From: Planctomycetota bacterium
Lineage (GTDB): Bacteria; Planctomycetota; Planctomycetia; Pirellulales; Pirellulaceae
DNA length: 39,912 nucleotides
Assembly (NCBI GenBank): GCA_026692885.1
Contig: JAPLNJ010000351.1
Coordinates: 1-39,912 of the forward strand
Reading direction: 5' to 3'
Shown: positions 27,992-36,396 of the stretch, piece by piece
Layout: each line of letters starts with the position of its first letter
How positions within the stretch are numbered: the stretch's first letter is position 1
Notes under the pieces: generated by a model
What the model saw: only the letters and a program-made list of their open reading frames with translations
Databases searched by the model: none
Told to the model about the DNA's origin: nothing
Translations under genes and position numbers: made by a program

Positions 27992-28609
27992 TTAGGCGCG
28001 CGAGGAGTCGCCCTGGAACTCCCGCCACGCCGTTTCCAGTTCGCGGCGGGTTTGCGAGATACGACCCGGGCTGACCCCGAACTTCCGTGCCGTGGTCTTC
28101 GTGGTTTCGTTCTTGGCCAGGGCCTCCGCGACGCGGCGTTTGTGCTTGGGCAGCGTGTCGAACCAGTCCGCAATATCGATGCGGGCTGCCGCCGTATCGG
28201 AGGGGCCCGCGTGACGGTCCTCGAGGAGCACTTCGCGCCAGCAGCCCTCACGCTCATCGAAGTGGTCGAGCCTTTCGACCCGAAAGTGTTTCATCCGCTG
28301 CGCGTAACCGGACGACACGTCATGCACACAGAGCTTGGCACCGACGCGGCGGCCATCGCGAATCTGCTTGATGGCGAACTGTGCCAGCGGCGTCGCCTGA
28401 GCTACGTCGATCAGGCCACGGTCCACGAGTCGGACCAAGGCGGCCCAGCAGTTGGCGACGACCTCGGCGATCAGTTCCTCGCGCTGCTCCGCGCCTTCGC
28501 GCCGGAAGGCGAAGCGCGCTTGTTCCTGAATCTGGGGCAACAGGGACAGGAACTTCGTTGTGCACGCACACACAGCGGCCTGTCGCATTTTATTGGCCTT
28601 AGCGATCAT
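27992..28609 (-). CDS. Sigma-factor-like HTH protein
   Basis: 205 residues; GAGGAGAT lies about nine bases before the ATG. The N-terminal part is helical, with a REELIAEVVANCWAALVRL segment that resembles sigma region 2. The C-terminal part has WFDTLPKHKRRVAEALAK followed by TARKFGVSPGRISQTRREL, a typical region 4 helix-turn-helix. It is diverged from standard ECF sigma factors. Sigma-like proteins of this kind often occur in planctomycete mobile regions. It may control the island's own genes, but no matching promoter was identified. Confidence 0.7.
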   Translation of the reverse strand: MIAKANKMRQAAVCACTTKFLSLLPQIQEQARFAFRREGAEQREELIAEVVANCWAALVRLVDRGLIDVAQATPLAQFAIKQIRDGRRVGAKLCVHDVSSGYAQRMKHFRVERLDHFDEREGCWREVLLEDRHAGPSDTAAARIDIADWFDTLPKHKRRVAEALAKNETTKTTARKFGVSPGRISQTRRELETAWREFQGDSSRA

Positions 28610-28633
28610 GGTGGGCTATCTCCTCAGAGGTGA

Positions 28634-28653
28634 GGCCGCCCTGCGGGGCGGCC
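28634..28653. repeat. GC-rich hairpin upstream of the sigma-like gene
   Basis: A perfect 8 bp stem GGCCGCCC/GGGCGGCC with loop TGCG lies between the lipoprotein stop and the sigma-like start. No T-run follows, and it ends about ten bases from the sigma-like gene's ribosome site, so it may affect translation. Confidence 0.6.
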
Positions 28654-28714
28654 GTGTTGGCGAACACGAAACCGTCCCGCGTCTGCGAGACAGGAGTAAG
28701 AAGAGTCGAAGCAG

Positions 28715-29287
28715 CTAATCGGACACCGGCTGCTGTTCCTCCGAACTGCCCAGGGGGTCATCGGGGTCGCGCGGCGGCTGGTCCAGTAGCGCGTGCGGTG
28801 AGTGGGCCGGCAGTAGTACCGGGTGATCGCTGATCAGATCCTGCACCAGGAACTCCGCCAGGGCCGCCTCGGCTTCGCCATCGAGGGGCGGACGACGCAA
28901 CAGGGCCCAGCACAACAACAGGGGTAGCAGGCAAGCCAGGATCAGCCCGATGCTGGTGATGGCCGCAGCGATCAGCGGATCGCGGTGGCGCTGTTCGGCG
29001 ATTTGGCGACGATCCGTTTCCAATTGGTCGCGTTGCCGACCGATTTCGGCTTGGTCTTGTTGCAGATCACGCTGCAAAGCGGCCAGCTCAGTGCGCGCTT
29101 TGGAATCCGATTCGACCAACTGGCTGGCGCCGCGTGCCACGTCGGCCTGCATCTGAGCTAACTGGCGCTGTTGCTCGGCCGATTGTTTGGCCGCCTCGCG
29201 GGCGGCTTTGGCCAGCTCATCTTCCTCGCAACCGCAGAGTGCGGCCAACAACAGACTGGCCAGAAGTACGAACGGGAGTCTATTCAT
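28715..29287 (-). CDS. Lipoprotein with coiled coil and C-terminal membrane segment
   Basis: 190 residues. The N-terminal signal MNRLPFVLLASLLLAALCGC ends in a lipobox LCGC with C20 as the acylation site. Residues ~25-100 are a glutamine- and arginine-rich coiled coil (QRQLAQMQADVARGA, LQRDLQQDQAEIGRQRDQLE). A second hydrophobic segment lies at about 105-130, followed by an acidic tail with PDDPLGSSEEQQPVSD. The start overlaps the 47-residue gene by eight bases. Function unknown. Confidence 0.7.
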   Translation of the reverse strand: MNRLPFVLLASLLLAALCGCEEDELAKAAREAAKQSAEQQRQLAQMQADVARGASQLVESDSKARTELAALQRDLQQDQAEIGRQRDQLETDRRQIAEQRHRDPLIAAAITSIGLILACLLPLLLCWALLRRPPLDGEAEAALAEFLVQDLISDHPVLLPAHSPHALLDQPPRDPDDPLGSSEEQQPVSD

Positions 29288-29423
29288 GGTGCATCGGTCT
29301 CCATTTGTCGAGAAGGCGACGAAGCAAGCCCTGCAAGGCGCGACGGAGTCGGACCTCGCGGACCAGGGCCAGGACGAGCACGACGGCCAGGGTCGAACTG
29401 GCCAACAACACGGGCATAGTCAT
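29280..29423 (-). CDS. 47-residue membrane peptide
   Basis: The ATG at 29423 follows GGAG at nine bases. The peptide is one hydrophobic helix (MPVLLASSTLAVVLVLALV) followed by a basic helix (REVRLRRALQGLLRRLLDKW). Its stop overlaps the start of the lipoprotein, so the two are translationally coupled. A longer frame to 29711 reads through repeat DNA and is not supported. Confidence 0.55.
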   Translation of the reverse strand: MTMPVLLASSTLAVVLVLALVREVRLRRALQGLLRRLLDKWRPMHHE

Positions 29424-29634
29424 GCGGCAACTCCGGTGGTGAGGAGGGGACTGTGGGGACGCGGCGATGCGACGGAGGCGACGCCGAATTGTGCGCTCGG
29501 CGCGGGTCTCCGACCCCGCCGTGACCGCCGACCGAAGGTCTCCCGTGATCCCGGTGACCTTCCGTCGGTCGGGTGGCTCGGTAAGGAGACCGGCCACGGC
29601 GCCGGTTCTTCGGCAGCAGGCTCGGCGATAGGAA
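29424..29634. repeat. Repeat-bearing gap after tniQ
   Basis: No gene. The block GCGCTCGGCGCGGGTCTCCG...CCGCCG near 29497-29525 recurs inverted near 36552-36580, beyond the other side of the transposition genes. A second inverted pair CGACCGAAGGTC/GACCTTCCGTCGGTCG lies at about 29528-29572. These are dispersed intergenic repeats of the genome found inside the island. Confidence 0.7.
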
Positions 29635-31584
29635 CTACGCGGCAGCGCGCCGGCGTGGTGCGGCGCGGAGAAGCTCAACGTCCGCGCGTCGGTACAAGTA
29701 CAGGCCGGCATAGGGTGTGACGCGGTTGGGGAAGACGGGGAGAATCCGTCCGGCGTCCTGCCAGGACCTGAACGTCGTGCCGGCGATGCCCAGGACGCGA
29801 AGGGCCTCCGCGCGTAGGCAATAGGTCTCGCGAAACCGTCCTATCTCGGCAGTCGTGGCCATTCGCGCCCGACCGACCTGTTGTGTTTCGAGCAGGCCGG
29901 CGTCAATCCATCTCTTGAGCACGTCGACCTTCACGGGGCGTCCCGGGAAGAGAATCTTGGCGAGCCGATGTATGGGATATCCAAGAAGCTCGTCCCGACG
30001 GAGTCGCACATCCGGCAAGACGGTCTCCACGTCGTGCTGGGCAACCACCAAGCCGTGAAGCCGCTGTTCAGGATTCACCAGGCGCGCGGCGACTTTGCCG
30101 GCTTGGATCAGGGCCAGCAGCTGGCTGAGCGTTAGACCCGTTGGGCCGAAGATCCGAGTAGCTTCCCGAAGCGAGATCCACGAAGCACTGCGATCTTCGC
30201 TGGTCGGAGTTTCCCGGAACAATGCTTCCAACGAGGACAGGGAACTGACCGGAATCCGCCAGCCGTGGTTGATCCGTACGACTCGAGGCAGCACGCCGTC
30301 GTGGATCAGGTCGCGCATGGCCGTTGTGCCGATTCCCAAGCGACTGGCAGCTGTGGTAACACCCACGGCACTCTGCAACTCACGCCGCAGGTTCTCCACC
30401 GACTCGCGCAGGACTAATCCCACCGATCGACCACGGTTGCCTGCCGGCTGAACTTGGCCGGTGAGAATGCCTTGCTGGGTCAGCTGAAAGATGGCCCCAT
30501 TTCGCACCTTCAATACGGTCGCCGCTTCGGTCTGGGTGATCCAGGTCCGCTCGCGTAGCAGTTGGCGATCTTCGGGGCGTTGGAAGAGGCAGACTTTGCG
30601 GCTGAGATGACCGGCGGCGTAGCGCCCCAATAGATATTGTCTCAGCGCCTGGGCTGGGGCGGGAAAGCCGACATCCTCCAGTCGGGTCGCTTCCCGTAGT
30701 AGCAGGCCAAATCGTAAGGCCATGCCTGTGGACGAGTTGCGGTGTTTGGGGACCTGCTGGAACGCGTCGAGGAACTCGTAGAGCCGATCGGGCCAATGGA
30801 CAAGCATCTCGGCGGCGGCCAGCCAGGCAATGGAGTCGTCCCCTGACTCCGACCCTAATTCCAGTCGCTCGCGGGTCTGCAGAATCCATGCGGGCGTCTT
30901 CCCAGCCGCCATCGCCAGCCGCTCCATCCACCAACACAGGGCCGCCGCGGACATCTCAGGTAGGCAGCTTATGCCCTGTACGAATAAGGTATGAAGTGTC
31001 TCCACCAACTCTATCGCCGGGGCACCCAGGCAATTTGGCTCCACATCGACGAGCGACTTCCCGCAGCGGCAGACGGATACGGCTGGCCGCTCCGGTCTGA
31101 GCGGTCGTCGGCAGGCCGGACAGAGGGCGATAAGCGAACATCGATGTTCACGGCAAACGGGCAGCGCGTACAGCGACCATGCCAAGCGTTCGTACGGAGC
31201 GGCGTCCTGCCTCAAGCAAGCCGGGCAGACTGAGAACTCCCCCCGCGCAAAGTATTTGAGCGTGGTCTTCGAATCACAGAGCGACGCCGTTTGCGACGGC
31301 TCCCCCGGGAACACGAGAGTTGGCGCAAGACGGTTGACGGTCATGCTCAGCAGCATCTCCGGTGACTGCCGGAGGAGCATAGCCAAAACGTCCAGAATGG
31401 GACCGGGGCGGAGAAAATTGACGTTTGCCTGGACCTTGCCGACGTCGACAAGCAGAGCACGTAGCCGGTGTGGTCCCTCGTAACACATGGCAGCCGCCGT
31501 GCGGCGTACCAGGCTGATGAGCGACTCTCCCGGGAGCGGCACGACGCGAGCAGGTAGAGCCCTGACGGATGGAATGACGTTCAT
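29635..31584 (-). CDS. tniQ: TniQ/TnsD-type target-selection protein with a tandem HTH array
   Basis: 649 residues. The N-terminal TniQ domain has the GESLISLVRR opening and zinc ligands C120/C123, C144/H147, C155/C158 and C172/C174. The C-terminal half contains about five helix-turn-helix or MerR/excisionase-like modules (roughly 349-400, 408-455, 470-522, 536-585, 590-640), each followed by a wing-like arginine- or glycine-rich segment. In Tn7 such a protein reads the attachment site and recruits TnsC. The ATG overlaps the tnsC stop by four bases. The modular array suggests recognition of a long specific site rather than a guide RNA. The target itself is not known. Confidence 0.88.
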   Translation of the reverse strand: MNVIPSVRALPARVVPLPGESLISLVRRTAAAMCYEGPHRLRALLVDVGKVQANVNFLRPGPILDVLAMLLRQSPEMLLSMTVNRLAPTLVFPGEPSQTASLCDSKTTLKYFARGEFSVCPACLRQDAAPYERLAWSLYALPVCREHRCSLIALCPACRRPLRPERPAVSVCRCGKSLVDVEPNCLGAPAIELVETLHTLFVQGISCLPEMSAAALCWWMERLAMAAGKTPAWILQTRERLELGSESGDDSIAWLAAAEMLVHWPDRLYEFLDAFQQVPKHRNSSTGMALRFGLLLREATRLEDVGFPAPAQALRQYLLGRYAAGHLSRKVCLFQRPEDRQLLRERTWITQTEAATVLKVRNGAIFQLTQQGILTGQVQPAGNRGRSVGLVLRESVENLRRELQSAVGVTTAASRLGIGTTAMRDLIHDGVLPRVVRINHGWRIPVSSLSSLEALFRETPTSEDRSASWISLREATRIFGPTGLTLSQLLALIQAGKVAARLVNPEQRLHGLVVAQHDVETVLPDVRLRRDELLGYPIHRLAKILFPGRPVKVDVLKRWIDAGLLETQQVGRARMATTAEIGRFRETYCLRAEALRVLGIAGTTFRSWQDAGRILPVFPNRVTPYAGLYLYRRADVELLRAAPRRRAAA

Positions 31585-32642
31585 TGACGGCCTCCGAGGT
31601 AGTCTGTCGCCGTGGCCGGCCGGCGTTTAGCACCGCTGGCGCGAGGCGACAAGCCGACACCGGCGGCGCGGGTCTGGTCGGCGGCCTGCACGCGATCCAA
31701 GGCGGCTTTGTCCAGGTCGCCGATGAAGGGGTTCGATTGCTCGGCCAGCACGCGCTGTTGCGCGAGACAACGCTCGAAGATGCGCGCTAGGTCGTCCATC
31801 TCGATTTGTTCGTTGCCACGCTGTAGCGCTTCGGCCGCAGCCCCGCGCACCAGCGTCATCAAGTAGTCCGGCACCCCGCGGCTGGCCAGATAGAACCGGC
31901 CGGCCAAGTCGGCGTTTGCCAAGCTGGATGTTTCGGCCAGCGGAAGCGTCTCGTCGAGCTTCTTCAGCATGCCACAGAACTCCCGCTGACCTTGTGGCGT
32001 GCGCCACGTGAAGCAGCGCAATGTCAGCCGCTGCTTGAAGCGGCGTTCGGTGTGCTCGGCGCTCAGCACGTACTCGGCTTCGGGCATGCCGCAGACGACC
32101 ACCGGCAGGCCCGTGTTGACGATCAGCACCTTGAGCCACTGTGACGCCTTGGTCATGACCTTGGCCCGGTCGACATCGAACAGGTGATGAAACTCGTCGA
32201 GCACAATCAACTCGACGCCGCAGTGTTTGAGTAACCGGGCGGCACGGTTGGTCAGACTCTCCACCGTGCCGCTACTCCAGGCGGGATCACCCAGGGCCAG
32301 GAGGAGATCCGCGGCAATGCCCTCGGGCCGGGCATCGGGCTGCAGAGTGACCCTGAGGACCGGTTGGCAGTTGGCCGTGTCGGTCTCGCGTGGCGGATGC
32401 AGGCGGCGGTAGTGGTCCACCACGCTCGTCTTGCCGACGCCCGAGGAGCCGAGGATGGCGCCACAGACGGGCTCCCCCGCTTGCTTGCTGGACTGATGAC
32501 AGCGTTCCAGCAACGCCACGGCTTCACGGAATCGCGGATGCAGGACGAGCAGCTTATTGGCGTACGCGATGCGTTCGGCCGTCGGCCGCTGCCGCCATTC
32601 GCGACGGTCTGTGGGTGACTTCGAGCTGGTACCTCCGGACAT
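31581..32642 (-). CDS. tnsC: TnsC/TniB-type AAA+ transposition regulator
   Basis: 353 residues. Walker A is GSSGVGKTS (65-73), Walker B ELIVLDE (144-150) followed by FHHLF, and the sensor region contains VVVCGMPEAEYVL. TnsC oligomerises on target DNA with ATP and links the TniQ/TnsD complex to the TnsAB transposase. The length is short for Tn7 TnsC (555) but matches TniB-sized and CAST-type TnsC. It is coupled to tniQ and separated from tnsB by 77 bases holding a strong hairpin. Confidence 0.9.
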   Translation of the reverse strand: MSGGTSSKSPTDRREWRQRPTAERIAYANKLLVLHPRFREAVALLERCHQSSKQAGEPVCGAILGSSGVGKTSVVDHYRRLHPPRETDTANCQPVLRVTLQPDARPEGIAADLLLALGDPAWSSGTVESLTNRAARLLKHCGVELIVLDEFHHLFDVDRAKVMTKASQWLKVLIVNTGLPVVVCGMPEAEYVLSAEHTERRFKQRLTLRCFTWRTPQGQREFCGMLKKLDETLPLAETSSLANADLAGRFYLASRGVPDYLMTLVRGAAAEALQRGNEQIEMDDLARIFERCLAQQRVLAEQSNPFIGDLDKAALDRVQAADQTRAAGVGLSPRASGAKRRPATATDYLGGRQ

Positions 32643-32681
32643 GGCGATGCCTCAGGGTGAAGGGAAGACGGAAGAAAGCCC

Positions 32682-32709
32682 GGGCGGGGCGCCCGAAGGC
32701 GCCCTGCCC
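32682..32709. repeat. GC-rich hairpin between tnsB and tnsC
   Basis: A perfect stem GGGCGCC/GGCGCCC with loop CGAA extends with GGGC/GCCC after one weak pair. On the minus strand it is followed by GGGCTTTCTTCC. It could lower expression of tnsC and the genes beyond it relative to tnsB. Confidence 0.7.
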
Positions 32710-32719
32710 AGGTGACGAT

Positions 32720-34777
32720 TTACAGATCGGGACCGGCCACTTCCCAGTCATCCACGTTGACCTCGGACGGGTCCCCGGGATGGGCGTCGGCGTTCCCGAT
32801 GGATTCGGGAGCGCCGGGAACCAGAGTCTCTGCGCCGGGCGCCGCCGACTCGCCGGGAGACGAGCCTTCTCCGGACCCGTTGTCGGATTCCTCCGGCTCA
32901 CCCGTGAGGGAAGGGGCAGGTTGAAGGAAACGGGCTGCCCGCACGCGGCGTTGGCGCGAGGGTCTTTGCATGGCCGCCTCGACCACGTCGCGGATGGCGT
33001 TCCGCCCAGCCGCCAGATTGAGCAGATGATCGGGCTGATCAAATCGCTCGCGGATCGCCCGTTTCAACACCCGCCACTGATACTCGGTCAGGCCTTTCAT
33101 CGCCGGGTCCACCGTGGAAGCTTTGAGGTAGGTGTTTTCCATGTGGATCGGGTTCAGCACCCACACCTCGCCCAAGTCCCAGGGGTTGTAACGCACGGCG
33201 ATACGGTCAGCGTCCAAATTGTGACTGGCCAGTTCGGACCGCAGGGCCATCAGCTCATCGCTGGTGTAGAACATGCCGCCCAGTTCGATGCCGCGGGGCG
33301 ACAGCGTTCGGTCGGCCCGCTTGGACAGGAGCACCAGCAGCTGGTCGGGTGTGGCCGGGATGCACGGCGGAAACACGGCCGCGCTGTCTTGCCACATCTC
33401 CAGACGAGTCCCCGGCGCCGTGGGGTGTTTGCTGGCCGCGTACACATCGACCAGATGGATGTGGATGATTTCCAGCAGGGCCTCATACGTGATCAGCGGG
33501 CCGTCGTCCGGTCGATAGTCGGCCCGTTCGACCCAACTGCGAAACGTCCGTCCCGGCAGCGCCGATGCCAACTGGTCATTTAGCCCATCGAAGAACGATT
33601 CCACGGTGCCTTTGAAATGCGGCGTCCGCGGCGGGTTGAAGTCCAGCTCGATGCCCAGTTGAAAGGCGGCATCCTCCAGGTCCTTGCTGGTCAGGTCAGG
33701 CCCACGGTCCGAGACCAACTTTTCCGGAAGTCCAAAGCAGGGCCACGAGCCTTGGACGCGTGGATAGCGCTCCTTGAGATAAGACTTGGGCAGAATGGCA
33801 TGCCGCAGGGCCTCCATGAGCACGGCATACGAGGGCGGCTCGAACTCCAGACAGAAGCCGACGACCATGCGGCTGTAGTAGTCGATGAGCAGGGACAGCC
33901 ACGGCTGGCCGATGGGACCGGCATCCGTGCCGACGACGACTTTCAGCGGGCTGTGGTCCATCTCGACCCGCTGCAAAACGCGCGTGGACAATTGCTGCGG
34001 TGACGTGGGGGCGTGGCGGCGGTCGGCGATCTTCCGGCCCCAGCGCTGTCGGTCGACTTCCCACGGATCAAGCTGGCCGATGCGCCGGGCGATGGCCCGG
34101 CTGAGGGCCGATTGACGCGGTACCGGAACAGCTTGGGCGGCCGGCAGCCGTGAGTTGAGCCGCTGGAGGTCTTCCAGCACACGGCGCGTGACGGCGGAGA
34201 TGGGCCGACGAGCCTTGGTCAGGTAGACGGTCTGGATGGCTTCGTCGACGAGCTTGCGAATCTGAGGGTGCTTCTCCAGGATCGCCGTTTTGCGTACTCC
34301 ATTTTTCCGCCGCCGTCCCTCGTTGCGTGGCACGAGGGCCATCCGATCCTTGCCGGCCTGCAACCACGCATGGAAGTAACGCCGAAGCGTTCGTGCCGAG
34401 AAGCACTTGTCGTCGCGTTCCATTTCGGCTGCCCGGTTGGCGTAGTCACTTTCCTGAGGCACGAGGCCTGACTGCGTGAGTGGTTCGATCGCCTGCCAGC
34501 GGCGCTGCAGCACGCGTTTCTGCTGCGCGGTCAACTCGTGAATAGGCGCGGGTTTGGCAGGTGCCGGTTTACGTTGGGGTGCTTGTGCTTCATCGCTCGC
34601 GAACCGTAACCGGCCGGCCGAGTAGTGGGCGAGCAGTTCTTCTTGCGAAAACTCCTGTTCTACGAGGAACTTGACATCTTGGGCGACGAAACGGTCGGGG
34701 GCGAGTTGGCGGACCACACGCCAGGCCCGCCCGTCGAGCAGCCATTCGGTGCCCACACCGAGTCGAACGGGTCCCAT
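32720..34777 (-). CDS. tnsB: TnsB-type DDE transposase
   Basis: 685 residues. The strand-transfer transposase that binds the element's ends and joins the 3' ends to target DNA. The N-terminal DNA-binding domains are followed by an RNase-H fold with a complete triad: D274 in VEMDHSPL, D357 in LVSDRGPD and E393 in FKGTVESFF, the last two 35 residues apart. A Mu-transposase-type C-terminal beta barrel follows (VRYNPWDLGEVWV), then an acidic, glycine/serine/proline-rich tail of ~70 residues, the region that contacts TnsC. GGAGGTG lies eight bases before the ATG, inside tnsA. Length is close to Tn7 TnsB (702). Confidence 0.93.
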   Translation of the reverse strand: MGPVRLGVGTEWLLDGRAWRVVRQLAPDRFVAQDVKFLVEQEFSQEELLAHYSAGRLRFASDEAQAPQRKPAPAKPAPIHELTAQQKRVLQRRWQAIEPLTQSGLVPQESDYANRAAEMERDDKCFSARTLRRYFHAWLQAGKDRMALVPRNEGRRRKNGVRKTAILEKHPQIRKLVDEAIQTVYLTKARRPISAVTRRVLEDLQRLNSRLPAAQAVPVPRQSALSRAIARRIGQLDPWEVDRQRWGRKIADRRHAPTSPQQLSTRVLQRVEMDHSPLKVVVGTDAGPIGQPWLSLLIDYYSRMVVGFCLEFEPPSYAVLMEALRHAILPKSYLKERYPRVQGSWPCFGLPEKLVSDRGPDLTSKDLEDAAFQLGIELDFNPPRTPHFKGTVESFFDGLNDQLASALPGRTFRSWVERADYRPDDGPLITYEALLEIIHIHLVDVYAASKHPTAPGTRLEMWQDSAAVFPPCIPATPDQLLVLLSKRADRTLSPRGIELGGMFYTSDELMALRSELASHNLDADRIAVRYNPWDLGEVWVLNPIHMENTYLKASTVDPAMKGLTEYQWRVLKRAIRERFDQPDHLLNLAAGRNAIRDVVEAAMQRPSRQRRVRAARFLQPAPSLTGEPEESDNGSGEGSSPGESAAPGAETLVPGAPESIGNADAHPGDPSEVNVDDWEVAGPDL

Positions 34778-35508
34778 GTGATCACACCTCCGGGATAGAT
34801 AAGGGTCTGGTCTGAGATGGGCTCCTGCCGCGGATCAAAGCTCAGGTCACCAACGGCCAACAGGTGGAAGATGTGCATCCGTGCGCGGGTCGAATCGGAC
34901 TGGTCAGCTTGTCGGCACAGATCCGCCAGCGGCACGCCGCGTTCGGAAACCAGACGTTGAACCGTAAGCAGCAGAGCGGCGTCCGTGCTGGCCTGCCGGT
35001 AGCGACCGACCAGTTGCACGTTGCTCAGCAGCGGTCCTGGAAGCAGTTCCTTCTCCGTGACCAGGTGAAACGCCCAGCCCTCGGTGGCGGCGTATTGCCG
35101 GGCCACCGAGAGCTTGCGTTGCGCGAGAGGTTTTGCCAACCGATCGGAAGGCTTGACCTCGACGAGCCGCTTCTGGCCGCTGGTCATCTCCACCAGGAAA
35201 TCGGGCTCGATGTAGCTGCAACCCGCGTTGGCTTCCTTGCGGGGCCGCGACTCCGGCGCGGCTTGGAGCAACTGGATGTGCAGGGTGTTGCCCTGCTCAC
35301 GCCACTGGTACCAGATGGTCAGCGGTTGCTCTTGGATGTGAGTCACTGCCGGACACGCCACCAGGATCGTAGCGGCCGCGCCTTCCAGTTGACCTTGGCA
35401 CCGGATCGACCGTCCTTGTCGCGGGCACGGGACCAAGAGAAACGACCCCGGCGTGCGCCGCCGCAGGTGAAATGTAGAGACGACTTGGTTGCGAGGGTCT
35501 GCGGACAT
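34660..35508 (-). CDS. tnsA: TnsA-type endonuclease
   Basis: 282 residues from the ATG at 35508 (GGGAG upstream). TnsA cuts the 5' ends of the element so that excision is complete and insertion is cut-and-paste. The PD-(D/E)XK residues are E60 in THIQEQPL, D103 in IEPDFLVEM, and E117/K119 in RLVEVKP, matching E63/D114/Q130/K132 of Tn7 TnsA. The C-terminus is a helical DNA-binding domain. The 3' end overlaps the tnsB start by 118 bases, so the last ~39 residues are encoded in a second frame of tnsB, an unusually long overlap. Confidence 0.87.
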   Translation of the reverse strand: MSADPRNQVVSTFHLRRRTPGSFLLVPCPRQGRSIRCQGQLEGAAATILVACPAVTHIQEQPLTIWYQWREQGNTLHIQLLQAAPESRPRKEANAGCSYIEPDFLVEMTSGQKRLVEVKPSDRLAKPLAQRKLSVARQYAATEGWAFHLVTEKELLPGPLLSNVQLVGRYRQASTDAALLLTVQRLVSERGVPLADLCRQADQSDSTRARMHIFHLLAVGDLSFDPRQEPISDQTLIYPGGVITWDPFDSVWAPNGCSTGGPGVWSANSPPTVSSPKMSSSS

Positions 35509-35556
35509 GGGAGGCTCCCTTGGAAGGGCGAACACGAGGATGGCGCAGCCATTCCG

Positions 35557-36396
35557 CTACGCCGCCGCGCGTTGGCGACGCGGTGCCGATGGCTTCGACT
35601 CCGGCGTTGCCCGTGCCACGGTCAGCGCCGGCTTGCCGTTCCGCTTCGACGCCTTGCCATTGGCGCCCCGCAGCTTGGCCTCGACCAACTGAGCCAGCCG
35701 GGCATCCGTGTCATCCCGCAGTTCCTGCCAACGGATCGGCTCGTCGATGGATTCGATCCAGCGGGTGAGCGCGTCGACCTCCTTCCGGTCGATCTGCACG
35801 GCATCCTGATCCACCGGCATCGCGGCGCGGCGTTGGGCCGGATCGAACAGCGTCTGGACGAGCAGCACTTCTTCCGCGGGGTAGACGATCACCAGTTGAC
35901 GCTTGCTGGAAAAGACGGTCCGACCGAGCGCCCACTTGTCGGCGCGCAGCAGGGCTTGGCGGATCACGACGAAGGGCTTCATTGCCGCCGGATGGGCCGG
36001 CGCGAGGTACAGGCTGCGCCCGGCCAGCAGCGTCAGGTCGAATTCGGTCGGGGAGAGGAAGTGTTCCAGGTGGATGGTCTTGTCGTCGGTCGGCTCCAGC
36101 GTCGCCAGGTCTTCCTCGGTCAGCGCGACGCACTGCTCGGCGCTGTAGGGATAGCCTTTGGCGATTTGGTCGGCCGGCACGCGGCCGTGCTTGGGGCAGC
36201 ACTTGTGATACTCGATGTGTTCCCCGCAGCCGGCGTGGAGTTGGCGCAGGGAGACGGCGGCGGTGGAACTGATCGTGGGATAAGCCTTGACGGGGACACA
36301 GCAGGAGCCGAGCCGCAGTTGGCCAGACCAGCTGGCGCGGCTGGCGGGTGGCGCGGTGGCCACGGGCGGCGGATCAACGAGCAGGGTGGTGGACAT
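35557..36396 (-). CDS. ku: Ku-family DNA end-binding protein
   Basis: 279 residues; GGAGGAG lies six bases before the ATG. Bacterial Ku forms a homodimeric ring that threads onto double-strand DNA ends and normally recruits LigD. Matching features: ASWSGQLRLGSCCVPVKAY opening, LRQLHAGCGEHIEYHKCC (a Cys/His-rich loop), QCVALTEEDLATLEP, then AMKPFVVIRQALLRADKWAL and the LLVQTLFDP strand. The basic C-terminal tail (~245-279) is typical. The residues after ~20 are colinear with mycobacterial Ku. The gene lies 48 bases upstream of tnsA and leads the operon. No ligD is present in the window. Confidence 0.9.
   Translation of the reverse strand: MSTTLLVDPPPVATAPPASRASWSGQLRLGSCCVPVKAYPTISSTAAVSLRQLHAGCGEHIEYHKCCPKHGRVPADQIAKGYPYSAEQCVALTEEDLATLEPTDDKTIHLEHFLSPTEFDLTLLAGRSLYLAPAHPAAMKPFVVIRQALLRADKWALGRTVFSSKRQLVIVYPAEEVLLVQTLFDPAQRRAAMPVDQDAVQIDRKEVDALTRWIESIDEPIRWQELRDDTDARLAQLVEAKLRGANGKASKRNGKPALTVARATPESKPSAPRRQRAAA

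Noticed and set aside
29280..29711. 143-residue frame upstream of the lipoprotein
   Set aside because: Its first ~95 residues read through dispersed repeat DNA. Only the last 47 residues have a ribosome site and a sensible membrane helix.
21148..36396. CRISPR-associated (CAST) transposon
   Set aside because: No cas genes, array or guide-like repeat were found, and the TniQ has a long HTH array, which points to protein-based target recognition.
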